From Acanthosoma haemorrhoidale (taxonomy: Eukaryota; Arthropoda; Insecta; Hemiptera; Acanthosomatidae), in contig OV884012.1 of assembly GCA_930367205.1 (NCBI GenBank), forward strand, positions 31,778,796 to 31,842,795: a DNA stretch of 64,000 nucleotides, read 5' to 3'. Within the stretch, counting starts at the first letter, position 1. Every line of letters starts with the position of its first letter. Under the pieces are notes generated by a model. That model ran no database searches, had not been told where the DNA came from, and saw only the letters and a program-made list of their open reading frames with translations. Below are positions 24,049 to 34,630 of the stretch, piece by piece. Both the position numbers and the translations under genes were made by a program.

Positions 24049-26661
24049 ATGGTAGATTACCAAGTTTTAAATTTTAACGTTGATGGTCTCCTGACCAAAA
24101 TAGATGAGGTAGAAGTGCTGCTAGCTCTCTACCGACCAGATATTGTAGTTTTGACAGACACTAGGGTATCTAAACAATCGTTTCACATTAAAGGTTATTC
24201 AACTGCCATTGAAAGAGTTAACGGTTACAGAGGCGTTTTAATTGCTATACGCCTTGGTATCAATTGGAAGAAAGTGGCTTCACCACTGACTACAACTGAT
24301 CCCAAGCTTCACCACTTGACAGTTAAGGTAACTTTGGGGAGACCCATTTACCTTACCGCTCTATACAGAAGACCGTACGCGTCTCTGCAGCAGTACTCAG
24401 CCTTGCTACACGCATGTGCGCAGAGATCTAACCACTGGGTGGTGGGAGATCTCAACGCCAAACATACCATGTGGTATAACACCGTAACAAACATGGCTGG
24501 GAGACTCCTGTTGAGAACGCCGTTTACGGTCGTTCACCCCCAGACTTTCACTTTTCGACATAGAGGTAACCCACAAGCTACCTCGACGATTGACTTACTA
24601 CTGACAAAACAACCCCACCGTATCACTAGTTGCACCGCCCTTGACTTCATTACCTCTGACCACAGGCCAGTACTGTATGCGGTGGATGGTAAAGTGGTGA
24701 CCCCTCGCCCCACGAGATACGACTACCGTCGTGCCGACTGGGATCTGTACCGGTCGCAAATTTACCATAACCTGCATACGGTGCCAGTTCTCCGCACAAA
24801 AGAGAAAGTATATCTTCAACTAACTTTCATAACTGATGTGATCATAGACGCAGCAAACGCTGCGATCCCGAAGTACACTCCCATGCCACCGTCTCTGCGA
24901 CCACCTCCAGACCACATTCTTAAAATTATTGCCTTGCGCCATACTTGGAAGAATAGATGGTACAGGACGAGAGATCAGCAAGCCAAGGTCGTTGTGAATT
25001 CTCTCACAACGCAAATCCGGGGCTTGATGAAACTCTGGAAAACAGCGCAATGGCATGAGAAACTTCGTAGCACTCACGGTGATCACAGAAAGTTTTGGAA
25101 GTTGTTGAAGACTACAAAAGGCAAGACAGCCACTGTCCGTCTTCACGAAGGCGACAATGTTCTGACTGCTGAGCAACAGGCAACAAAACTGGCCGACCAT
25201 TACGCTAATGATATTACGGCTAGGACGGGATACTACCACATGCCTCCTCCGGTAGATGCTGAACAGAACCACATGTTTGTATCACCGAAGCAGCTCAAGG
25301 TGATTCTTCGCCGGTGTCAGGGGAACCGAGCACCAGGGCACGACGGGATACAAACAGCTGCTCAAACAAATGCCGAGGAGAGGGATAGTACAATTAGCAA
25401 ACTTGTACAACTCTTGTATGAGATTGCGGTACTTTCCACACACATGGAAACAAGCCATCTTGTTCCCATTACTAAAGCCAGCCAAGAGCGGGGATCACCC
25501 AGCCCACTACCGCCCGATCTGTCTGCTACCACAGATGGGGAAAATCTTTGAGAAAATTCTTTTGAATTATCTCAAATATTACTGCTTGGAAAATGACATC
25601 ATTCCGCCAGAGCAGACTGGATTCCAATCCAGTATGAGCGCAGAGCACCCCCTTCTGAAGGTGCAGTCAGAAGTTAGCCATAACATGAATAGAAACATAG
25701 CCACGGCGATGATTTCCATTGATTGCACCCAAGCATTCGACTCGGTGTCTCACGGGACACTGTGTCAAATGCTCTGCGACCGGGAATGCCCGGAACAACT
25801 GTATTCAATTCTGGCTAGCTTCCTGAAAAACAGATCGCTGCGGGTGCGGGTGGGTGATAGCTTCTCCGAAGCTGTGCCACTGACCTGTGGAGTACCCCAA
25901 GGCGCCGTCTTATCCCCTGTACTATTCAACGTATACACCTCTGAGATTGTTGGAGCCCGGTACAAAAATACCACAGTTACTGCTTTCGCAGATGACATAG
26001 TGGTGTACAGTAGCAGCATGAGTGCCAAGGTAGCTCTAAGACAGGCTGAAGCAGCCTGTAACCAGATCAGTGAGAGATTGGGGAGACTCAATATCTCTGT
26101 AAACGCGGGTAAGACTGACTGTGTAATTTTCTCTTTTCAAAAGGGAAAAAGCCCGCTCCCTATTAGTTACATAGTAGGAACGGAGGAAAATTCACCAGCC
26201 AACAACCTAGTATATCTGGGAATTAAAATGGACAGACACCTCCATTTAGTAACCATTTTGCGAAGAAGTTGAAGCATACACGCATGAAGTCTTACCGGCT
26301 TACGCACTTATTGACTTCCCCCAATATATCACTACGTCTCAAGCTACTGATTTACAAGAGCATACTCAGGCATACTCTGCTGTATGGTGCACCGCTATTT
26401 CGTTATCTGACGTATACGACAGCTAAGAAACTTCAACAATTCCAAAACGGTATACTGATGAAAGTGGTCAGAGGTACTTCATTCGATCAGTGACGGAACA
26501 GTGAGCTGCATGAGATATTTGAGCTGCCTACGGTGGATGAATTCATCCAGCGTAGACATATCCAATTTTTCGAATCCTTACAATATCTAACAAACCCGGT
26601 GTTTAACACTATAACCCCCGCTCAATTCCCCCATCGATGGCAGGACGCTGTCGTGGCTTGA
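24049..26661 (+). pseudogene. Jockey-like LINE ORF2: AP endonuclease plus reverse transcriptase, broken
   Basis: The first 500 codons (24049-25551) hold an AP-type endonuclease. N-F-N-V-D-G-L-L at the start is followed by L-T-D-T-R, where the family normally has Glu (E to D at the catalytic position). Then come Y-R-R-P, G-D-L-N-A-K-H, T-I-D-L-L-L and S-D-H-R-P-V. The reverse transcriptase begins with R-A-P-G-H-D-G-I. A one-base shift between about 25345 and 25360 moves coding to the frame that ends at 26272. That part carries Y-R-P-I-C-L-L, S-I-D-C-T-Q-A-F-D-S-V-S-H, G-V-P-Q-G-A-V-L-S-P and the catalytic F-A-D-D. A second shift near 26245-26260 moves to the third segment (26269 on), which has an in-frame TGA at 26491-26493 and continues to the natural stop TGA at 26659-26661. 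In intact relatives the enzyme nicks target DNA and reverse-transcribes the element RNA at the nick. No complete ORF1 was seen upstream, so the copy is 5'-truncated or rearranged. Confidence 0.92.
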
Positions 26662-26904
26662 ACGCTTTAGTTTTAAGTTCTAGGTATAGTTTTTAGTTTG
26701 TAAGTTTTTCTCCCATTTTTAAACTGAAGGTGAGCCCCATCAACTAGATTTGTTTTCAAGTTATTATATTTTAACCACAATCTGTATTGTTGAGTAACAC
26801 GAACTCCTTCAAATGCATCTGCGCATAGCAGAATGAGGAGAAATTTGCAAAGTATCTAATTAATATTTTCATTGTATAACTTCAAGGGGTTTAGAGAAAA
26901 AAAA
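24049..26904 (+). mobile_element. LINE family A (Jockey-like), 5'-incomplete, with 3' UTR and A-rich tail
   Basis: The element runs from the endonuclease start through the reverse transcriptase and a 3' untranslated region to an A8 tail at 26897-26904. The 3' UTR is recognisable because the minus-strand copy at 54349-55035 shares it, including a TTTAGTTTTAGGTTCTAG-like block, GAAGGTGAGCC, and the sequence up to its own A-rich tail. The true 5' boundary is uncertain. Sequence between 23891 and 24048 may belong to the element leader. Confidence 0.8.
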
Positions 26905-27469
26905 CTTAGGCATAAACACTATTCACATGGAACCTTCACACAAGAAAAATAGAAACATTTAAATCTGCTGTATGATTATATAATTATTATACTTAAAAGA
27001 AACTTAATAGTGTCAATAAGAGAACATTTGAAGACATTTGGAGGGCAAGTATATTATACAGTTTAAAAAATCCCACATCTTGACAATACAGAGATTTTAA
27101 TCTTGAATACAAATATGGGGAGACAAGACTGTAGGTACTGTTCTTTATATGTCATCCACATGCGCTAGTTGTGATCCCATTTCCAAATTAGAATATACCG
27201 AAAACAATTACAACAATGTGTTGTTGAATTTATGTATAATTTGTACTAAGGTAGCCCTCTGCAATTATTGGAATGTTCTACCAGTGAAGTGTATTTCTCT
27301 CTTCCTTCCTTGTTTTAGGTATATGCCTATTTCTCAAACCATGCATCAGTGCCTTTTTTGTTTTCTTTTTTTTAATCAGACTAAACGTAGAAATGAATGA
27401 ACAACAGTACCCAGGAACAATCTGGGATATGAAGTTTCTTAAATATTTATAAAACTGTATAACTATACT
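26905..27469. other. AT-rich spacer
   Basis: Nothing recognised; the ORF at 27149-27400 has no motif. Confidence 0.45.
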
Positions 27470-27625
27470 TACTCATTCGTACAATATTTATAAATTCACA
27501 CATCCCAGAAATCTCCTGAATCCACATGGTTATCACCTTACTTCCAAAAAAGGAAGATGAATCTGGAGATCCCCCACGCTACTACATCAGCCACATCCCT
27601 GGGATAGAAGCCAGTATATAAAATT
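27470..27625. repeat. Dispersed repeat family R, partial divergent copy
   Basis: Resembles the left half of the family: CTCATTCGTACAATATTTA, TCCACATGGTTATCACCT, GGAGATCCCCCACGCT and CAGCCACATCCCTGGGATA, ending at an AGCCAGT word. The open frame of the other copies is lost. It is the most diverged copy in the window. Confidence 0.6.
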
Positions 27626-30600
27626 GATTTTTTAAGAAAAATTTGAATTTATGTAAATAAGGGAAATAGTGGTTTCTATTATTTGTTACCCATGGTTAAA
27701 TAAAATAAATGCATTAAGGATACAACATTGGTAGCAGACTTACATGGATATATTATATAGACGCTTTCTTCCCAAACGAGCTGGTCATTCGAAACCGCTG
27801 ATACAGGGAATGTCCACACTGGGTGAACCTCATAATATTCAACAACGATTTAGGAGAATCTGTATAGGGAGGGTTTGGTTAAGATAACCGGCCAATCCTA
27901 AATAAAATTACGGAGAGTCCTTGGTGCAATGTAATAATGTCAGTCCAGCTTTATATTCCATTCACATAAGTTGGTTGCGGTTCCATTTCGCCGCTGTGGA
28001 TAAATTAACAAAAACAAAAAAATAAATGGGTTGTTACTCATCTGTTATACAAAGTTGTTACTATACTGTTATCACTGCATGCCGTAGATATATCCTTGGG
28101 TTCTTATCATCGTATACCTGAGATGTGCTCCATTAGGCCTAGATTCAGAAGATTTTCCTTTTTTTATCGATCGTTCCTACATCAAACGTCTAGCAACCAG
28201 AATCCCGCAAACGATTCTCCAATCTCCTTATTGTCCATTATTCAAATGTTATTCTTATTGACATTCCAAAGTGACGCAACTGATAGAAGTAAGCACTGAT
28301 GGATGCAAGTAAATTTTTAATGTAAGTGACTCATTGAATTTGTGTTAGATGTTGAATTAAACAAAATAATGCTTATTTTGCTTTGCATTTAAATTGTAAT
28401 ATTTTTACCTTCATTTGTTGCCAATTACAAAATGTTTTATTAGAATATTTAATTTGTTCTACTTATAGCAGTTGTTTTTCTTATAATTAGCCGAATATTT
28501 TTATTTTATTTTTAAGCTATATTATTAAATATAGCTATACTACATATTTTACATCATCTCGTAAATTGTTTATAGAAATCAGCCTATCGTTTGCATGTTA
28601 TATTAGTTTCGTGGGTTTATCGTCAAGACTAATGTTATATTTAAATGTATTTTAATATATTGCGAGTTATGTCTAATTGATTATAAAGAAGCTTATTCAA
28701 GAAAGTTGGTTCAATCTTTATTTCTTATAAGAGGAAGGTCCAATAATACGTGACTAGATGCTAAAAATAAATTAACCCTAGATGGGAATAATTTTTATAG
28801 TAGGAGCTCTTTACTTTATTGGTCATTACTTTACTTCTATAGTTAGGTAGCTTGAGCTCTTACTCATTGTAAAGTTATTAAGTTTCAATTTATTTTTTCA
28901 CGAGAGAGGGATAGTAAAAAAGATTCATTTTAATTTTTGTATAGTAATAAAGCAATTTTTGTTTTAGTTTTCAATGCACAAACCATTGATATCACAATCA
29001 ATATTAAGCAAGAAACAAATTTCAGGCAATTTTATTTTACTACATTTTTTTTGTAAAACTTTTCCTGTTTTTGATGTTGGTTTAGTTTCCCGTTCAAATC
29101 GGTTTTTATCATACACAAATTCATTCTCAGTATCGACTTACTAACAAACCGTTGTTGAAATTGGTGATATTTTATTCAGATATATTCTTTTTAGAATAGG
29201 GCTCATCTTCTTGATGTTCTTCAATTTCTCTCACTCGCTCTATTATGCTTTCTTCTATATATTCTTCATTGAGAGGCAAGCATGCAATGTTTTCTTCTGA
29301 TTCTGCTTCTCTTTATCTTAAATTTTCAGTTTCGTAATAGCTATAGCTTCAGCCATGGAAATGGTATCCTCCTCTTCTTCAAGATTAGCACTGGGGATAA
29401 TTAAACATTTTTTTTCTCCATAGATTGTCCGAAAATTTGCAGGAATACCGAAACTTCAAAAAACTCTGAATGAACTGAAAGAAAAAAGGATAGCACTTAT
29501 TTCGGTAGCGTGAGTAACTTCGACTCCATAACAGCAAACATATATTAATTGGGTGAGTAACTTTGACTCCCTAACAGTTTAAGTTATACTTATAACATGT
29601 TTTAATTCAATACCAAGCTAAACTGCTTGAAGAATACTGAGGGGGGGGGTTCTCAGGCAGTTTCCCCACTTCCATCTATGGGGAGAGGGGGGATTTAATG
29701 TACCGCCGGTGAGTTCTTTTTACTCTCGCTACCATTCAAATGGTTAATAAAGCTACGTTCCAAAGCTACATCAGATGCGTTTTTGATACAAAAAGGAAAT
29801 TGTTTCAATACAATCACTATGTTTATAAATTGATAGCAATGAAGGAAAAACAGTGAAAATTAAGATACAATTAGTTAATCTTACGGTTTTTGAGCTTATT
29901 ACCCTAGAGGAAAAAACTTGACACAATGAGCGTTTCCTCTGAGTATAGCCACAAATAGAGTAGACATTTGGACGACGAATAAGAAGCATGAAATTTAGTG
30001 CAACGAAGATTTCTGAAGAGTGAACGAGAAATCAACATTTAAGACAGTGAAAAATAAAGATTGCTTAAATGAGCATAAAGTATAAAGACTACGACGAAAT
30101 TAGCTAATCCTATTTCTAAATTTTTCTACTTCGACCATTCTGTTCCGGTGTTTGGTTGAATAAATCTTCAAATTTTAGATTCAGTTTGGTTCATTTTCAC
30201 GGTTATCTTAGAACAAACATACTGGTGACTGCTCTTCATTGTTTAAAAGCAATCTTTGCCTCTTGACGTTTTTGAATCATCTATGGCAGTAGAACTGTGA
30301 CCACTTTAACTTGTGGTCAAATATAGTATCAGCTTCGATTCCAATGAGTTAGGGAAGATATTACTCAACCATGCTACAATGACCTGAAGCATAGTCACCC
30401 TGCAATCTAAGAGGAAATTCCCCGGAAGGGACATATATGAATTTTATTTATTCGCCAGAGACACCTCGGTGCATGGCCGGATGATGTGTGGGTAATTGGA
30501 TCGCGTCTGCTCGTGTCGTCCGTTGGAATTAATAGTGGTAGTATTGTTGTTGTCCGCCTATTGTCGTATCTCCACGGCCCACGGATCCATTTGCAACTGT

Positions 30601-32780
30601 AATTTATGTCTGTCATCCTGCTTAAAAATTAGGAAGCTTCGTCTCGTGTTCTGGATTGATGAAATCTACGATCCCAGACGAGACCATATAAGTCCTAGTA
30701 ATTATAAACTTGCCACCAGTGTTGGTATATTTCACTTTATTGGTATATTTTTTTCAATGGTCCCTCCCACAACATTTGTAAGTCGGTACTGTCAACAACT
30801 GACTATACATCGAAAAGTGGTGTACATTTTTATTTATTAGAGGAACTGCTCATTGGTCTACGATGCAGAAAAAATTGTCTTGGTCTATTTTGGTAACATG
30901 TCTGCTGTTTTAGGAGCTCATTTAAAATATAGCTGACTGGTAAGCTCTAACCTCGTTTGCACGCACGTTATTAATAAAAGTATAAGTCCCACGAGAAGGA
31001 CCATATGGCTTACTGGTCGGGTCAGATGATCCTATTGGGGGGTGGAGAATACTACAAAGCATAATCTTCTCACCTGATTTAGCTTTCTGCTGACTCAAGA
31101 GTAATTAATGAGTAGAATAAAGTTGTACAACCTACCAACGCCAATGGACAGTGAGTAGATTTTCAAGGAGATTCTGCGATTTATGCTAAGCCACATTCCG
31201 ACCTCCAGATTGGTATGAGGAGCTAAATAACTTTTGGTAGTGACTACTATAGGAGGAAGATCAAGATTTGTTTATTCCTTAGTTATATAATGCTAAGAAT
31301 ATTATAATGCTAATATTATATATAATGCCAAAAGTAGAAGGGGGTTGAGTAGAATGTATACCTGCCTCGTGACTTCATGGAAGTAACTGATGGTTCCTAT
31401 TACTTTTAAGTAAGCAGCCGCACCCCTCCTTACGTTATTCCTAGAACTATCGTTTTCGTATACATATATATGTCTCATCTTTAGCCCCAGACCTCACTTG
31501 TTCCCACACATTCAACCCAGTATGTAGTTACGTTTCTCTTAATATTTGTATATACCAGTGTTTTGCTTGTACTTCATAATAAAGCTTTTTTTTTCTTTTC
31601 TTTTAAAAGACTCTCCTCTACAAAGATTATTTAACTCTTTATAAACAAAACAATGATGTAAGAACCGGTGATCCTAACTATGCCAGAGCAGTCGCGCCAT
31701 CCCATGGTCTGCAGCCGCTAAAATCCTTGTCTCACTGACAGTCAACGGGAAGATAACATAAAGTGACTCATTTTTTAATAAATCAGTCATATTAAATTTA
31801 GTTACGTGATTATATTTCTTATTTATTTATATTTATATGATAATGATATTTATGTTTCTGCCTGGATCACTTTTGGTTAGTAAACCCCACCAGTGTGGGA
31901 TTAGCACCTTAAAAAATTTGCGAAATAAACACATGGATTTCAAGGTAACATTTTTTTTTTAATAGCTATATTAGAGCAAGAAGTGCGAAGATAGAGGATT
32001 TATTATTACGATATTGGTTTTGGTTGATAAAAAAATGAGGTCTGTTATTTAACTTTTTTTCATGAATGTAAACTACGACTAATTATCCACTTAAATCCAC
32101 AGGTAAATTTTAAAGATTTTTTTTTGAAAAAAGAATTTTATGTTTGTAAATAAAAATAAACCTCAATTCTATTATGGATGTGTAGTGTAATGAGGTCTGT
32201 TGGAAGGACATAAAGCTAGAAGTGAGTCATGAATTGTTTTGTTATTTGCGTTACTCTGCTGTGCTCCTATGTATCTACGTTGCGTCACATGGAGGTCCTT
32301 CTTCTGTAGACAATAATTCTAAAGTTGATTGACCTTTTCCAAATATTCACTCTCAAAACGAAATTTTCAATATCCTACGGTATCAATCCTTAGTCCTGTG
32401 AATTCTCCACTCCCCCCAATACCCACTGTACTTCATATTACGTAGTTTTTAACCCCTCCTTATCCAACATCTGCTCTCCCAGACAAAAGTTTGCTAACCT
32501 AGAAATTGCGTATTCATTACTAATGCTATAAGTTACTTTTGTTTTAATTTCAGGATATTTAGAACTTTTCCAATTATTTAGCATTTAACTTTACTGTTTG
32601 TTCTCTCAGTACATATATTAACAAACCCATATTTTAATTTTGTTTCAATGAATAATAAATACCAATATATGTTTTTTTGCCTTTGAACCAATTAAGCATG
32701 TGTTTCTTTACTGGAATTATCACGAAATTATTTCTTTGTAATTTGTGGTATCCCTTCATTTTATTTTGTACATGTGATCT
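27626..32780. other. AT-rich spacer upstream of the LTR element
   Basis: No recognisable gene. Small items: a 25-bp direct repeat with one or two changes (GTGAGTAACTTCGACTCC, about 29508-29532 and 29550-29574) and a G9 run at 29641-29649. A minus-strand stretch rich in Glu codons at about 29330-29420 has no family resemblance I can defend. Slightly GC-richer DNA occurs at 30400-30620. Confidence 0.45.
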
Positions 32781-32784
32781 ATAT
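32781..32784. repeat. Target-site duplication ATAT, left
   Basis: ATAT abuts the left LTR here and the same four bases follow the right LTR at 39665-39668. A 4-bp duplication at an ATAT target is typical of several Errantivirus-type elements (established for 17.6 and 297-like elements). Confidence 0.8.
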
Positions 32785-33002
32785 AGTTAAATATCTTCAA
32801 AGCACACAAGACTTTTTAAAAAGATTTATTTTGAATAACAAACATAAATGACGTGGTAATATACAGATCTAATCTAGCATAGTGACGGGCTAATGAGATA
32901 CAATAGACTGACCTCCTTCTCTGATTCTCACGGGGTTTAAATAAGAGTCAGCAAAGGGGTGATTCATAGTTCTTAGAATGTTAGCACGGGTGCACTATAA
33001 CT
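32785..33002 (-). repeat. 3' LTR of the Errantivirus-type element
   Basis: 218 bp, bounded AGTTA...TAACT, identical to 39447-39664. In the element's orientation it supplies the polyadenylation region. No separate copy of this LTR was seen elsewhere in the window. Confidence 0.95.
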
Positions 33003-33012
33003 CCCCGCAGCC
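33003..33012 (-). other. Polypurine tract next to the 3' LTR
   Basis: On the minus strand GGCTGCGGGG lies directly before the LTR's AGTTA. It is only partly purine (one T and one C), so it is a weak tract, but its position is right for priming plus-strand DNA synthesis. Confidence 0.5.
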
Positions 33013-33057
33013 TTAAGTTTTGAACTCTGGTCAAAACAAACATTTAATTTTTACATT

Positions 33058-33470
33058 TTAAAAACTTGATTTATACAATTTACTTAAAATTACTTTATGA
33101 TCATCAATAGTAATAGGTGTTGTTGAAACCTTTACATTATTTAAAGGTAAATTTGAATTTTGGATCTTTTTACAATTTCTTTTATAAATAAAAATGTTAA
33201 TTAGTACAATGATTAGAATAATACATAATACAAAAGAATAATGATAAATATTAGCGTTGTCTACAAAGGACAATATTTCTAATTCTGGTATAGTATAATT
33301 ATTTGTTTCTAACATAGTTGTATTTAATATTACATTTTCATAAAATGGTTGTAAAATAGTGTTAAAATCATGAGTATAAATTTTATTAAATTCTGGAAAG
33401 CAATCCTCCTTACTAATATTAATTAATCCTACATTTGGTAAAAATACAGTGTTATTATGACAATCTGTTA
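33058..33470 (-). pseudogene. Envelope C-terminal part, separated by a frameshift
   Basis: After the frame break at the T8 run (33471-33478) an open frame continues to the stop at 33058. It holds two more cysteine-containing blocks of the ectodomain, a transmembrane segment (about 33178-33240; F-V-L-C-I-I-L-I-I-V-L-I-N-I-F-I-Y), a basic stop-transfer K-R-N-C-K-K and a short cytoplasmic tail of about 35 residues. With the upstream frame it would be one envelope protein anchored at the C terminus. As read, the upstream product ends before the anchor. Confidence 0.8.
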
Positions 33471-34630
33471 TTTTTTTTAATATTTACAGTGATATATTGC
33501 TTAATATGATCTAAATATCTTATATTATTTTGATTACTTAATACTAGTTTACATTCTTTTAAATTTCCGTTATGTACAATAGATGAAACACATTTTGATT
33601 CTGTTTTATTAAGATTTATACAGTAATAATTGTCAATAAAAATACAACTTCCTTGATAGAGAGTGGCTCCTTTTTGTAAGTAAAGATCAGTTTTTAAATC
33701 AATTTCGTAAATTGTCTGGTTTATAATTCTTGGTACTGATATCACAAAATATCCTTTATAGGATTCATCATGAATTGGTAATTTGATAAAAGTATGGATT
33801 ATATTGTGATGAGTTGAACAAAAGATTTTACTATTTGTCCATAGAATTTCAGTATTATCTGAGATTAGTTTTATGTTACTTGGTAGATTTTTTATTACAT
33901 CAATCATTAAATTGGTGTGAACAATGCCAAGCTTACAAAATTCTAAAGATAAAGTTAAATCTTTAATTTTATTTAATAAATGCATGATGTGAATATATAA
34001 GTCATAAGCTTTTTCATTTTGTCCTAGCGATTCGAAATTTTGTCTATTAATTATGAAATTTTTATTAATTGTTTTGATTTCATTCTGGTAATCCTCAATC
34101 AGACGTTTATTAATATTGACAGAATTTTCGATGTTATGTTCAATCTTATAATTATTTTGTTCTACATTTGAAATTATTTTATCGTAGTATTCCTTGTCGT
34201 CATTATTCATATTACCTGTTATCCAACTAATAACATTACCTAGACCATTTATCAAGCCTCGTCTGTGACGATTTTTAATATCTCTTTGTTGCATTAATTG
34301 AAATTGTTCAAAAACTTCGTTTGTTAAATCTTTTAGCAAATGATACATTTTATGTGATCTAAAGTTAGTAACATGATCTTCAATATTTATTATTTCTACT
34401 TCTAATAAACTTAAATTATAAAAATGATAAGTTTCATAATATTGATTAACTACTCTAATATTATTTACAGAATAATGGAGAATTCCTGGAGAGTTAGTGA
34501 GATCTACTACTTTTATCGTCAGAATCTTCTGAAGATGAAGTATCAGAATTATTGACATGTAGTGAATCTTCATCTGAAACAAAATGTTTCCTCTTTTTAC
34601 GTTTGTTGGGTCTCCTAACGTTATCAACAT
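33455..34630 (-). CDS. env: Envelope (F-type fusion protein) N-terminal and central part, frameshifted
   Basis: 391 codons overlapping the end of pol by 137 bases. The likely translation start is the Met at residue 25, which is followed by a hydrophobic signal-like stretch (S-I-I-L-I-L-H-L). Residues 121-124 (34259-34270) read R-H-R-R, a furin-type cleavage site, followed by G-L-I-N-G-L-G-N-V-I, a typical Errantivirus and baculovirus F-like fusion-peptide region. A heptad-like helical stretch follows. In relatives the protein fuses membranes and can give infectivity between cells; it is usually made from a spliced mRNA. Here the frame runs into a stop at 33455-33457, just after the homopolymer at 33471-33478, and the membrane anchor lies in another frame. 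Homology is recalled by motif, not searched. Confidence 0.85.
   Translation of the reverse strand: MLITLGDPTNVKRGNILFQMKIHYMSIILILHLQKILTIKVVDLTNSPGILHYSVNNIRVVNQYYETYHFYNLSLLEVEIINIEDHVTNFRSHKMYHLLKDLTNEVFEQFQLMQQRDIKNRHRRGLINGLGNVISWITGNMNNDDKEYYDKIISNVEQNNYKIEHNIENSVNINKRLIEDYQNEIKTINKNFIINRQNFESLGQNEKAYDLYIHIMHLLNKIKDLTLSLEFCKLGIVHTNLMIDVIKNLPSNIKLISDNTEILWTNSKIFCSTHHNIIHTFIKLPIHDESYKGYFVISVPRIINQTIYEIDLKTDLYLQKGATLYQGSCIFIDNYYCINLNKTESKCVSSIVHNGNLKECKLVLSNQNNIRYLDHIKQYITVNIKKNNRLS

Noticed and set aside
24598..25485. Minus-strand ORFs opposite the LINE
   Set aside because: Antisense shadows of the endonuclease and reverse transcriptase frames.
29330..29420. Glu-rich minus-strand stretch that might be a pogo/Tigger-like transposon piece
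   Set aside because: Low-complexity similarity only; stops on both sides and no catalytic motif.
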